A stretch of 39,220 nucleotides of DNA from NCBI GenBank assembly GCA_012799205.1, contig JAAZLT010000024.1, forward strand, positions 1 to 39,220, read 5' to 3'. The notes under the pieces were generated by a model that worked only from the letters and a program-made list of their open reading frames with translations, made no database searches and was not told the origin of the DNA. How positions within the stretch are numbered: position 1 is the stretch's first letter; each line of letters begins with the position of its first letter. The DNA is from Clostridiales bacterium. GTDB taxonomy: Bacteria; Bacillota; Clostridia; Caldicoprobacterales; Xylanivirgaceae. Shown one piece after another: positions 18,798 through 29,135 of this stretch. The translations under genes were made by a program, and so were the position numbers.

Positions 18798-19991
18798 CTA
18801 CTCATCTTTGACTTCTATCTCTTCCTCAAGTCGTTTCAGTGTGTTAGCTGCAAAATCCCGTCCACCAATTCCAAATGCCACTGCAAAAGCCACCGCTAAT
18901 GCACCTACTACAATTATAAATGCGGCATTTACTATAGAGCTGGCAAGCCCTAATTGACTTAAGGCCATAAAGACTGCTATTACTATTATAGAAATCTTGG
19001 CAAATGGTGCACAGAGTTTTGCACCCTTACATTTTTTGTTTAATAAGCCTTCTACCCATGTGCCTAAGAGTATTGCAACTCCTAAAATAAGCGCTGCACT
19101 TATAAGGTAGGGTAGATATGCAATTATTCCCACACCTACTGTCTGTAAAATCTCAAATTCCAAGAAGTTAAATGCCTCTACAGCAAAGAGTGTTAATATA
19201 ATATACCTGATAGTTTCCCCAATTATTTTAGATAAGGACACTTTCTTAACATCTTCTTTTTCAGATGTAATAACCTTTTTCAGTATTTCATCTGTGCCTA
19301 CACTAGATAGGATGTTTTCCAGTAACCGACCAGCTATCTTCGCAATATAATTACCTATAATGATTATTGCAATGGCTATAAATATCTTAGGTAAGGCATT
19401 AAATATATTATTCAATACCTCTATAGCTGGTACCGAAATCGCAGAGATATTAAGTACTTGAAGCGCCGCAGTTAAAACTGCAATTATAATTACTACATAC
19501 ACTAAATAGGATATCATAGATGAGATTGATACACCATCTTCAGAAGAAAACCCTGCTTTTTCTTGAAGTTTATCTAGATTTAATTTTTTAAGCACTGGGG
19601 TTAAAAGTTGTCTAATGATCTTCGCAATAAACAATCCCACTGCTAATATAACTGTAGCTGCTACTAAATTAGGCAAAAATGCTATGAATCTAGAAATTAA
19701 CTCCTCAATAGGTGCAGATATACTCTGTAGACCTAATTTTGTCAATACACCCGGGATAAATAATAAGAACACGATTATATAGACTAGTTTCCCCACAAAT
19801 TCTGACGAACTTCCCGTATCCTCATCATATACTCCTAATTTGTCCGTATATGTGTCTAGATTCAATCTGTCAATGAGCTTTATCACCAACCTCTTCGCAA
19901 ACTCCGCCACTACAAAAGCAATACCTAAAATTATAATTGCATATACAACAGATGGCACTGCCAAAATAAGTTGATCTAATAATTGACCCAT
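18798..19991 (-). CDS. MscS TM-helix repeat membrane protein (mechanosensitive-channel-like, no MscS beta-domain seen)
   Basis: Repeated hydrophobic units (VPSVVYAIIILGIAFVVAEF, LPNLVAATVILAVGLFIAKI, LPKIFIAIAIIIIGNYIAKI, LPYLISAALILGVAILLGTW) and a terminal AVAFAVAFGIGGRDFAANTL segment. Confidence 0.8.
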   Translation of the reverse strand: MGQLLDQLILAVPSVVYAIIILGIAFVVAEFAKRLVIKLIDRLNLDTYTDKLGVYDEDTGSSSEFVGKLVYIIVFLLFIPGVLTKLGLQSISAPIEELISRFIAFLPNLVAATVILAVGLFIAKIIRQLLTPVLKKLNLDKLQEKAGFSSEDGVSISSMISYLVYVVIIIAVLTAALQVLNISAISVPAIEVLNNIFNALPKIFIAIAIIIIGNYIAKIAGRLLENILSSVGTDEILKKVITSEKEDVKKVSLSKIIGETIRYIILTLFAVEAFNFLEFEILQTVGVGIIAYLPYLISAALILGVAILLGTWVEGLLNKKCKGAKLCAPFAKISIIVIAVFMALSQLGLASSIVNAAFIIVVGALAVAFAVAFGIGGRDFAANTLKRLEEEIEVKDE

Positions 19992-20057
19992 TATAACACC
20001 TTCCTTTTTCTGTTTATACTTATATGTACCACCCTAGAATAAGGTGAAACACATTCC

Positions 20058-21533
20058 TTACACCTTTATGCTCTTCCATTTTCCCGATCTATACCTTAAT
20101 ACTATGAAAACAGACCGTACTATCTGATCCACAACTATGGCTATCCACGCACCCTCTATACCCCAGTTTAAAAAGCGAATAGTGAGTATGGCAAGGCCCG
20201 GTCTAATAAGAAGTACTGTAAAGAACATGATTACAGCTGTAGCTCTAGTATCACCAGCACCCCTTAAAGCACCAGTCAAAATAAACTGGGATGATTGAAA
20301 GGGCTGAATGAGTGCAACGAGTTTAAGTATCTTGGCCCCCTGCTCAATGACATTTAAATCATCTGTATATAATCCTACTATTTTCTTCCCATAAAAGAAA
20401 AATACTGTGCCAAGTGAAACCGATATAATCATGCCTATTCGTCTTGTACGCCTACCATATGCTTGCGCCATATCTGGCCGTCTTTTACCAAGACTCTGTC
20501 CGGTTAGTGATGTAGCTGAGACGGCAAATGCTTGACCTGTCATGAAAGATAGAGATCTTATGTTCATACATATCTGATGTGTAGCAAAAGCAAGTGTTCC
20601 AAGAGATGCAACTGTTTTAGAAAATATTATCATACCAGCCCTCATTATAAGTTGCTCAAACATTGAGGGAATACCTATATTAAATATACTCTTTAGATAG
20701 TTCCACCTAAGCTTAAAACCATCTTTGATTCGTAGTTGTAAGTACTGATCCCCCTTTAGTATTACAATTAGGCCTAGTATAAATGCCACAAGCTGGCCTA
20801 ATACTGTTGCCAAGGACGCACCTACGATGCCCAACTTTGGGAATCCAAAATGTCCATGGATTAGTAGATAATTAAATATCACATTGACTAAATTAGCAAC
20901 CAAATTATATCTCATGGCAGTTTTAGAGTTGCCTACCCCCCTAAGAGTCGCAGTAATAGTTGTAGTAAGCGCCATTGGTACAAATCCTGCCATTTGAATT
21001 TTCAAATAGACGGTGCCTCCCTCTAATGTCTGTAGATCTGCAGCGCCCATAAACCTTACCATGGCCCTTGAATATATGTATCCAGCTATAGAGCCTAGAA
21101 TAGATAAAATAAATGTAAGTAATATTGCCTGATTTAGTATTATATTTGCCTTTTCGGGGCTATCCTCCCCCTTATATCTTGCGACCAAGGCTGTAGCCCC
21201 TACGTTCATAGCCATAAACATAGTCATCATCAAAAACTTAGGTTGGGTGGTAAGGCCAACGGCTGTTATAGCCCATGGCCCTAAGCCCCCTACCATCATC
21301 ATATCTACCATTGACGTAAGTTGAGTCAATGTAAATTCCACGAAAGAAGGCCAGGCTATACCAATTATATCACTATAGAGCATAGTAGATGTCACCCCAG
21401 ATGGAAGTTTGTTATCAACTCTTTTTTCTTTCCCATAACTTTCTGGGTCATCACTTCCTGACTCTACCATATCTAAAGCCATCTTTCTTTCGCTGTCTCC
21501 ACCGCTAAAAAGATTCTTTATCTTTGTTTTCAA
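20058..21533 (-). CDS. MATE family efflux transporter, paralog A
   Basis: GIAWPSFVEFTLTQLTSMVDMMMVGGLGPWAITAVGLTTQPKFLMMTMFMAMNVGATALVARYKG; 491 aa. Confidence 0.93.
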   Translation of the reverse strand: MKTKIKNLFSGGDSERKMALDMVESGSDDPESYGKEKRVDNKLPSGVTSTMLYSDIIGIAWPSFVEFTLTQLTSMVDMMMVGGLGPWAITAVGLTTQPKFLMMTMFMAMNVGATALVARYKGEDSPEKANIILNQAILLTFILSILGSIAGYIYSRAMVRFMGAADLQTLEGGTVYLKIQMAGFVPMALTTTITATLRGVGNSKTAMRYNLVANLVNVIFNYLLIHGHFGFPKLGIVGASLATVLGQLVAFILGLIVILKGDQYLQLRIKDGFKLRWNYLKSIFNIGIPSMFEQLIMRAGMIIFSKTVASLGTLAFATHQICMNIRSLSFMTGQAFAVSATSLTGQSLGKRRPDMAQAYGRRTRRIGMIISVSLGTVFFFYGKKIVGLYTDDLNVIEQGAKILKLVALIQPFQSSQFILTGALRGAGDTRATAVIMFFTVLLIRPGLAILTIRFLNWGIEGAWIAIVVDQIVRSVFIVLRYRSGKWKSIKV

Positions 21534-21541
21534 TTATTTCA

Positions 21542-23017
21542 TCACACCTTTATGCTCTTCCACTTGCCAGAGCTATACCTTATTATTATAAGCGTAGAGC
21601 GTACCATCTGATCTATTACCATAGCAACCCATGCACCCATTACTCCCCAGTGTAGATGGTTTATCATAAGTATTGCAAGTGCGGGTCTTAGAAGTAGTAC
21701 AGTCAAAAATGTAACAATAGCTGTAGCCCTAGTGTCACCAGCCCCCCTTAGGGCACCAGCTAGTATAAACTGTGATGATTGGAATGGCTGAATAAATGCC
21801 ACTAGTTTCAAAATCTTGGCCCCTTGCTCTATGACCTGTAAATCATCAGAGTATAATGATACTATACCCTCTCCGAAAAAGAAAAATATTAGACCTAAAA
21901 ATATGGATACAACCATCCCCACCCGTCTAGTACGGCTGCCATAAGCCTGGGCCATATCGGGCCTTTTCTTACCAAGACTCTGCCCTGTAAGCGATGTGGC
22001 CGAAACTGCAAATGCCTGCCCACTCATAAAGGACATGGCCTGAATATTCATAGCCACATTGTGTATGGCAAAGGATAGTGTGCCAAGTGATGCAACTGTC
22101 TTAGCATAGGTAATCATACCTGCCCTCATAACTAGCTGCTCTATCATAGATGGGATCCCTATGTTGAATATGCTCTTAAGATGATCCCAATGCGGCTTAA
22201 ATCCCTTTTTAATTTGAAGGTGTAGATATTGATCTCCCCTTAATATAACTATTAGCCCTAATATAAATGCTACAAACTGGCCTATTGCAGTGGCCAAGGA
22301 TGCGCCAACTATACCCATCTCCGGGAATCCAAAATGTCCATGTATCAATAAATAGTTGAGAATAACGTTTACGAGATTTGCAACAAGGTTGTATCTCATA
22401 GCTGTCTTAGAATTTCCCACTCCCCTAAGTGTTGCTGTGATGGTACTTGTAAGTGCCATAGGCACAAATCCTGCCATTTGAATCTTTAAATAGACTGTAC
22501 CACCCCAAAGCGCGTCAGCATCAGCTGCGCCCATAAAACGTATCATAGGTTCTGAATATATATATCCAACTACAGAACTTATTACAGACAACACAAATGT
22601 AAGTAGCATTGCCTGATTTAATATTGTATTCGCCCTTTCACGATCATTGGCTCCCTTATATCTGGCAACTAGAGCTGTAGCTCCTACGTTCATAGCCATA
22701 AACATGGTCATCATCAAAAACTTTGGCTGAGTTGTAAGCCCAACTGCTGTAATGGCCCATGGGCCTAATCCCCCTACCATCATCATATCCACCATAGATG
22801 CCAACTGGGTAAGTGTAAGTTCGACAAAAGAAGGCCACGCTATACCAACTATATCATTATAAAGCATTCGGGATTCTACTTCGGGTGGGAGATGTTTATT
22901 TACCCTATCCCCTCTCCCATGATCCTGTGCATTATCAGTACCTGGCTCTACTAGATCCAGTGCCATAATACCTTTATTATCAAAACTACTAATGAATTTC
23001 CTAAATTTTTTTCTCAC
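21542..23017 (-). CDS. MATE family efflux transporter, paralog B
   Basis: Same length (491 aa) as paralog A and nearly co-linear with it; separated by 8 nt. Confidence 0.93.
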   Translation of the reverse strand: MRKKFRKFISSFDNKGIMALDLVEPGTDNAQDHGRGDRVNKHLPPEVESRMLYNDIVGIAWPSFVELTLTQLASMVDMMMVGGLGPWAITAVGLTTQPKFLMMTMFMAMNVGATALVARYKGANDRERANTILNQAMLLTFVLSVISSVVGYIYSEPMIRFMGAADADALWGGTVYLKIQMAGFVPMALTSTITATLRGVGNSKTAMRYNLVANLVNVILNYLLIHGHFGFPEMGIVGASLATAIGQFVAFILGLIVILRGDQYLHLQIKKGFKPHWDHLKSIFNIGIPSMIEQLVMRAGMITYAKTVASLGTLSFAIHNVAMNIQAMSFMSGQAFAVSATSLTGQSLGKKRPDMAQAYGSRTRRVGMVVSIFLGLIFFFFGEGIVSLYSDDLQVIEQGAKILKLVAFIQPFQSSQFILAGALRGAGDTRATAIVTFLTVLLLRPALAILMINHLHWGVMGAWVAMVIDQMVRSTLIIIRYSSGKWKSIKV

Positions 23018-23163
23018 CTTTAATAATTCACATCCCCTATTAACAGATTGTTATATAGCTATAAGATATGTGAATCCCATCACCCCTTTGATATTTCTTA
23101 TTTTGGAAGTCGATTTTAATTATACCATATAAATATATATAGTGTTTGACACTTAAAAGAATA

Positions 23164-23207
23164 AAACTATCATCTAACTGGGCATATAGCTCAATTTTTG
23201 ATAGTTT
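23164..23207 (-). terminator. Possible terminator after uppP
   Basis: AAACTATCA ... TGATAGTTT inverted repeat (9-nt arms), followed on the minus strand by TATTCTTTT. The loop is large. Confidence 0.35.
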
Positions 23208-23221
23208 CATATCCAAATATA

Positions 23222-24046
23222 TTATTGTGAGATGAGCATCTCTAGAATAAGCACAAGCCCCAGTACTATTCGATACCATCCGAATGCCTTAAAATCACTT
23301 TTCTTAATATAGTTTATAAACACTCTAATGGTCATAATTGAAACTATAAATGCAACTATCATTCCTATTAATAAGGTTGCCATCTCTGCACCAGTAAATG
23401 CGAAGCCAAATTTTAGCATCTTTAGAAGGCTTGCACCAAACATTACGGGAATGGCAAGTAAAAATGTAAATTCTACAGATACAATCCTGGATGCTCCAAG
23501 AAGCATTGCGCCGATTATTGTAGCACCCGATCGTGAGGTTCCTGGTATTAATGCTAATACCTGAAATATTCCTATTAAAAATGCTATTTTATATGTCATA
23601 TAAGGCAATTCAGTTATATCAGCCCTTCTATTTTGATTTGCGTTTTCAACTATTATGAATAATGCCCCATATACTATAAGGGCTATTGCTATAGTCTGAT
23701 GGTTGTTAAATAGTTCATCTATCTTATCATCAAACAATATGCCTATAACAGCTGCTGGAATACATGCCACCAGAATCTTATACCAAAGAGACATGATATC
23801 CTTCCTTATCCGTAGACCGTTTTTAGAAGATATAGGGAATATCTTCCGCCAATATAATACTACTACTGCCATGATAGCCCCTAATTGAATCACTACAAAA
23901 AACATATCTTTAAATGCCTCAGACATACTAAGGCCTAGATGTTTATCTACTAAAATCATATGTGCTGTGCTGCTTATAGGTAGCCACTCTGTGATTCCCT
24001 CTACAATTCCTATAATTATTACCTTTATAATTTCTATAAATTCCAT
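23222..24046 (-). CDS. uppP: Undecaprenyl-diphosphatase
   Basis: GIVEGITEWLPISSTAHMILV and LIPGTSRSGATI are diagnostic BacA/UppP motifs. Start refined to ATG 24046 with GGGAG upstream. Confidence 0.95.
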   Translation of the reverse strand: MEFIEIIKVIIIGIVEGITEWLPISSTAHMILVDKHLGLSMSEAFKDMFFVVIQLGAIMAVVVLYWRKIFPISSKNGLRIRKDIMSLWYKILVACIPAAVIGILFDDKIDELFNNHQTIAIALIVYGALFIIVENANQNRRADITELPYMTYKIAFLIGIFQVLALIPGTSRSGATIIGAMLLGASRIVSVEFTFLLAIPVMFGASLLKMLKFGFAFTGAEMATLLIGMIVAFIVSIMTIRVFINYIKKSDFKAFGWYRIVLGLVLILEMLISQ

Positions 24047-24185
24047 AATATTCTCCCATTCCAAATTGATTAAATCTATATACTAAACATTATAGCACGT
24101 TCGGGTATTTTTACAATTTTATTTTTACATATCTTTTCTCCGGTTGCAAATAATAATTTTATACAAATTAAATCGGAGGCGAGCT

Positions 24186-25751
24186 ATGAATATAAAAGCA
24201 TTAAATAAATTTAAAAACATGCCAGAGTCATATTGGATTGCATCTACTGAAACTACTGATTTTCCTATTTTCGAAAATGATGCTGATATAGATACAGTCA
24301 TAATAGGTGGCGGCATAGTTGGTATTACATGTGCATATCTGCTTAATCTTGAAGGCATAGATACTATGATCTTGGAGGGCAATCGTATAGCACTGGGAAC
24401 TTCAGGTCATACTACGGCAAAGATTACCTCGCAACATGATATAATATATAGTAAGCTGAAAAGTAAGATGGGGTTTGAGATTGCAAAACAATACGCAGAT
24501 GCTAATGAAACGGCAATACGAGAAATTGAAAAGATTATAAGCGATAATAGTATTGATTGTGACCTGTTACTTCAATCCGCATTTATATATACACAACAAA
24601 AGAAAAGTATGCAAAAGATCGAGGATGAAGTTAAAGCCGCAAAGCAGCTCGGCATTAAAGCTTCCTATGTAGATAGAGTACCCTTTAACTTTTCTATAGA
24701 GGCAGGCATACGTTTTGACGATCAAGCACAGTTTCACCCTAGAAAATTTCTATTGGCACTTGCAGATATAATCACTAAAAGAGGAGTACAGATATTTGAA
24801 AACAGTAGAGTAGTAGATATTGAAGATGGTAATAATTATATTATTACTACTGAGCACGGCAAAAGGATAAATGCTAAGAGAGTAATAATTGCCTCCCATT
24901 ATCCCTTCTATAATAAACATGGGGCATACTTTTCAAAAATCTATTCTGAGAGGTCTTATATAATTGCAATAAAGGCAAAGGAGAATTATCCGGGCGGTAT
25001 GTATATAAATGCGGATCAGCCAGCCCGCTCTATAAGAAATCAACCTATTGAAGATGGTGAACTAATCTTTATAGGCGGACAACATCATAAGACCGGCCAA
25101 GGTATAGATACTAAAAAACACTACGATGCTTTACTAGAGTTTGCGAATACTATATATACTGTAGAAGATATACCCTTTAGATGGTCTACTCAAGATTGTA
25201 TGACATTAGATGATCTGCCCTATGTAGGCCAATTTACGCCAAATACCCCTTATTTGTATGTGGCAACAGGGTTCAAAAAATGGGGTATGACAAATAGCAT
25301 GGCATCTGCCATGATTTTAAGAGATCTTATAGTTCATGGGAATAGCCCCTGGCAGGATGCATATAACCCATCCCGCCGAACTATCCTACCTTCCGCTAAG
25401 ACATTTATAGTAGAAAACTTAAATGTGGCAGAGCAGTTAATAGATGGTAAACTCTCTTCGCTCCCCGACAATGTATCTGTTGATCCCGGTGAGGGAAAGA
25501 TACTAAAGATAGATGGAGAGCGTGTAGGTGCATATAAAGATGACAATGGTCAGCTTCATTTTGTTGACACCACCTGCACACATATGGGTTGTGAGCTTAA
25601 TTGGAACAGTGCCGAGACAACTTGGGACTGTCCCTGCCATGGTTCTAGATTTTCATATAAAGGGGAGGTTATATCTGGTCCCGCAGTCGAGCCTCTTAAG
25701 TTTGGCGACGATGTAAATACCCTTATGAAGCTTTTAAAAGAGGATTATTAA
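24186..25751 (+). CDS. FAD-dependent oxidoreductase with C-terminal Rieske [2Fe-2S] domain
   Basis: DTVIIGGGIVGITCAYLLNLEG dinucleotide-binding motif; C-terminal CTHMGCELNWNSAETTWDCPCHGSRF Rieske motif. Start refined to ATG 24186 after GGAGG. Confidence 0.94.
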   Translation: MNIKALNKFKNMPESYWIASTETTDFPIFENDADIDTVIIGGGIVGITCAYLLNLEGIDTMILEGNRIALGTSGHTTAKITSQHDIIYSKLKSKMGFEIAKQYADANETAIREIEKIISDNSIDCDLLLQSAFIYTQQKKSMQKIEDEVKAAKQLGIKASYVDRVPFNFSIEAGIRFDDQAQFHPRKFLLALADIITKRGVQIFENSRVVDIEDGNNYIITTEHGKRINAKRVIIASHYPFYNKHGAYFSKIYSERSYIIAIKAKENYPGGMYINADQPARSIRNQPIEDGELIFIGGQHHKTGQGIDTKKHYDALLEFANTIYTVEDIPFRWSTQDCMTLDDLPYVGQFTPNTPYLYVATGFKKWGMTNSMASAMILRDLIVHGNSPWQDAYNPSRRTILPSAKTFIVENLNVAEQLIDGKLSSLPDNVSVDPGEGKILKIDGERVGAYKDDNGQLHFVDTTCTHMGCELNWNSAETTWDCPCHGSRFSYKGEVISGPAVEPLKFGDDVNTLMKLLKEDY

Positions 25752-25753
25752 TA

Positions 25754-26857
25754 TTATGCCCCTTGCATTTTAAGCCTCATAAATTCCATATATCTATTCC
25801 AATCATATCTACTAAAGTAGTGATGACCTGGGCGAATATGATATCCAATGTCTCCAGAGTGCAATTCAGTTGGAGATTTTGGATACTCATTAGGCGTTAT
25901 AAGCCCTCTATAGCCTAATAGCTTGTAAACTTTAGATGCAACTACACATGATAAAAATTCAGACTTGGGATCAGCCCCTCTATCTAGCTCTGAACTTCCT
26001 ACACAGATATGGCGCGGTGCTATCACTGCAAGTAGATAATGCTGATCATAGGGCATATCGATATCTTCACGCCCATCAAAGCTTTTAAAATTTTCGCAAA
26101 ACCATTCCCAGCTTCCGACTCTTATAAAATCTGATATCCTCTCGCCTGTGGAATGCTTTGCTATGGCTGCACCACCGATACCAGAATTATTGGATATCCC
26201 CATAAAAAAACGTTCATCCTGTGCTGCACACCAAAGAGCAGTCTTGCCAAGTCTAGAATGACCTACTACAGCTATATGATCATGGTCGATATCCTCCCTG
26301 GTTAGGAGATAGTCCATAACTCTACTTGCACCATAAGCCCACATACCTATCTTGCCCCATTCACTTGGCCTCCTTTTTCTATCGCCGATATAAAGTTTCC
26401 CTAAGCCATCTGTATAATCACCATGATGGTTATCATTTACCATATCCTTGTAATTCACTATGGCAAGCGCGAAACCGTGATCTGTAATCTCCTCTACCGG
26501 AGAATATCTATCTGGGATATCTGATCTAAAGGCTATGTGCAAGAATAATGGTGCATGTGGATTGTTTCTAGGCAAAAATAGATAAAATGGAAACGTACAA
26601 TCGCCTTTTGGGGTATCAAATGTAATCTCTATAAGCTGTTGATTGACCTTCCCTGCAAAAGCTCTCTCCTCTCCCTGCTCTATTATCCTTCCTGTAACAA
26701 CCTTAGGCGGTTCCGGCGTAAATCCATATATATTCTCTTGCAGTATATCAAGTAGCTCTTCCCTTCGCTCTTTCCATAAATCTTTTGTACACACCCTTCC
26801 ATCATTCATAGTAAGAAGTGGCGGCAAATTCCTCTGTAAGATCTCTTCTTTTAGCAT
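25754..26857 (-). CDS. Alpha/beta hydrolase, CE15 glucuronoyl-esterase-like (often annotated as acetylxylan esterase)
   Basis: VVGHSRLGKTALWCAAQDERF nucleophile region and HIRPGHHYFSRYDWNRYMEFM catalytic-His region. Confidence 0.75.
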   Translation of the reverse strand: MLKEEILQRNLPPLLTMNDGRVCTKDLWKERREELLDILQENIYGFTPEPPKVVTGRIIEQGEERAFAGKVNQQLIEITFDTPKGDCTFPFYLFLPRNNPHAPLFLHIAFRSDIPDRYSPVEEITDHGFALAIVNYKDMVNDNHHGDYTDGLGKLYIGDRKRRPSEWGKIGMWAYGASRVMDYLLTREDIDHDHIAVVGHSRLGKTALWCAAQDERFFMGISNNSGIGGAAIAKHSTGERISDFIRVGSWEWFCENFKSFDGREDIDMPYDQHYLLAVIAPRHICVGSSELDRGADPKSEFLSCVVASKVYKLLGYRGLITPNEYPKSPTELHSGDIGYHIRPGHHYFSRYDWNRYMEFMRLKMQGA

Positions 26858-26988
26858 AGCATATCCCCCTATACTCTAGATTTTATCCACATATAACCCT
26901 ATATCTACCTAGTTATGAAGCTCTATACTCATTCGATGTCTTGCATTAATCTAAATACTGGACTATATATTTGCATATAAATTAAATA

Positions 26989-28458
26989 TTAAGCTTTATA
27001 GCCACCTGCAAATCCTTGATATTCATTTAAGAAAAATTCCGCAGTTTTACTCATATATACACTAATCTGATCGTCTTTAAATGATAGGGTGATGGTCAGA
27101 TTTCCTAAATGATCATCTATTATATAAGATCGGATAACAAGTTTATCTTCCTCCGTCCACGCAGCACAATTTGTAGATTTATACATATCACCCAATGGTT
27201 TATTTATCGTATCACCAAAATAATGGGTCTCTGGAAAACCACACTCTATATATTTTTTTATTCCAAAGTAGAGCCTTTTGTCTCCTCTTGGATTTGTATA
27301 ATTAAGTACCCCTTCATCTCCATCTATGGATATTCCTAGTTTTGATATCTGCATAGGGTTATCCCTGAGTTTATATGTGACATTATTTACGGATTCTAGT
27401 ACACCACTTTCAGCCTCTCCAGCTATAGGTATAAACTCAAGAGATGAGCATCTATCTACTAGGTCCTTATATGACTTTTCATCCCCTGGTAGCCTATCCA
27501 TGAGTCTTTTTACTATCTTATGCCAGACCAGTTCATATATCATGCGCCCTGCCTGTACATCGCCTTGAGTGTCCGCTGTGCATACAAATAGAAAATCCTG
27601 TTTTGGGAAACAAAATGCAAACTGTGAACCCATGCCTCTAAATGAAAATGCTCCATCTTTCATAATCCATATCTGGTACCCATATCCATTGTTCCAGGGA
27701 TAGTTGGTACTATCCGGATTATTATCTATCTGTTTGGTTGTAGCAGCCTTTATATATTCTTTGGATATTAGCTGTTTGCCGTTATATTTACCCTCATTTA
27801 AGAATACAAGTGCAAACTTTGCAAGATCTCTAGTAGTAGCCATAACTCCTGATCCGCCCCAAGAATACCCCTCCGGTGCTTTAATACACCATGCATCTTC
27901 TGAAAAGCCTATATGATCTAGAAGGCCTTCTCTCATATATTCGAGAAATGGCATTCCTGCTATCCTTTCGACTATTACATTTAGTATATAGGTGCCTGAT
28001 GTATCATATTTGAATATAGTGCCTGCAGGATGATTTGTGGGAGTGTTAAAAAATGTCCATGCCCAGTCATCATATTCTAATCCATAAGTAGTTGTTTCAT
28101 AAGGTGTTGCCATAATAAGAAGATCCCTGATGGTAGCATCGCCAATATACGGCTCTAGCTTATCAGGCAGTTTATCTGGAAAATACTTTACTATCTTATC
28201 ATCTAGACTGAGTTTTCCCTCATCATGAAGCATCCCTATGGCAGCCGCCACAAAAGTCTTGCTTACAGAGTACATCCTATGCAGTCTATCTTTATCAAAG
28301 GGCGTCCAATATCCTTCCGCTCCTACCTTGCCATGCCTTATCAGCATAAAACTGTGCATACATAATCTGCTTTCTTCCAAAGCATCTAAAAGCTCTTCCA
28401 CCCATTTAGATGAAAACCCTAAGCTCTCTGGTGTTGCCATTTTTAATTCATTTGACAT
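26989..28458 (-). CDS. Serine hydrolase, beta-lactamase-related (class C/PBP-like)
   Basis: MYSVSKTFVAAAIGMLHDEGKLSLDDKI (SxxK), YDTSGTYILNVIVERIAG (YxS/N-like block). Confidence 0.9.
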   Translation of the reverse strand: MSNELKMATPESLGFSSKWVEELLDALEESRLCMHSFMLIRHGKVGAEGYWTPFDKDRLHRMYSVSKTFVAAAIGMLHDEGKLSLDDKIVKYFPDKLPDKLEPYIGDATIRDLLIMATPYETTTYGLEYDDWAWTFFNTPTNHPAGTIFKYDTSGTYILNVIVERIAGMPFLEYMREGLLDHIGFSEDAWCIKAPEGYSWGGSGVMATTRDLAKFALVFLNEGKYNGKQLISKEYIKAATTKQIDNNPDSTNYPWNNGYGYQIWIMKDGAFSFRGMGSQFAFCFPKQDFLFVCTADTQGDVQAGRMIYELVWHKIVKRLMDRLPGDEKSYKDLVDRCSSLEFIPIAGEAESGVLESVNNVTYKLRDNPMQISKLGISIDGDEGVLNYTNPRGDKRLYFGIKKYIECGFPETHYFGDTINKPLGDMYKSTNCAAWTEEDKLVIRSYIIDDHLGNLTITLSFKDDQISVYMSKTAEFFLNEYQGFAGGYKA

Positions 28459-28570
28459 TTTACATTATCCCCCTTTTCATTTTTATGTTTGATATCTTTT
28501 CAATTGTTTTGCATACTTTTTACATATTATACTTCTCGCCCTAATACTCTATCTTCTTTCCTACCTAGGG

Positions 28571-29044
28571 CTAGGAATCTAGCTCTATCAATAATTCTAT
28601 TTCCACGGAAATGTCACCTGGCAGCACATTTACACCAATAGCCGATCTGGCTGGACATTTATCTTCACCGAATATATCCACAAGAAGCTTAGATGCTGCA
28701 TTTACAACTTGAGGCTGCTTATAAAAATCATTGGAACTTGCTACAAATGCTAGCATCTTTACAAAATCCTTTACTTTATTAAGGTCTCCTAAATCTCTAT
28801 CTAGTACAGCCAATATATTTAAAATGCATCTTCGAGCTGCCTCTTGTCCCTCTTCAAGGGATACATCCTCCCCTACTTTTCCAATTATATCTGGCAATCC
28901 CTCTATAGCTGGGCCACATCCTGATATATAGGCAAGGTTTTCCCCGAATAGCTTCATTGGCTCATATACTCCAGCCTTCTCTGGTGCTTCGGGAAGCTCA
29001 ATATTCAGTTTCTTTAAGTTTTCATATACATCTTTACCTGACAT
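28571..29044 (-). CDS. RidA/YjgF/YER057c/UK114 family protein
   Basis: ENLAYISGCGP..., VVNAASKLLVDIFGEDKCPARSAIGVNVLPGDISVEIELLIEL resembles RidA signature regions. Confidence 0.88.
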   Translation of the reverse strand: MSGKDVYENLKKLNIELPEAPEKAGVYEPMKLFGENLAYISGCGPAIEGLPDIIGKVGEDVSLEEGQEAARRCILNILAVLDRDLGDLNKVKDFVKMLAFVASSNDFYKQPQVVNAASKLLVDIFGEDKCPARSAIGVNVLPGDISVEIELLIELDS

Positions 29045-29135
29045 TTTATATTCCTCTTTTCTATATTATTTAATTTTTGCTCTACATTTATGATAGCTCT
29101 AACCCTATTTAGGGATCAAACTTCTTGAATGGGAA

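Noticed and set aside
23040-23279. 79-aa minus ORF overlapping the end of uppP
   Set aside because: Mostly intergenic and covers a stem-loop (23164-23207); no RBS or recognisable domain.
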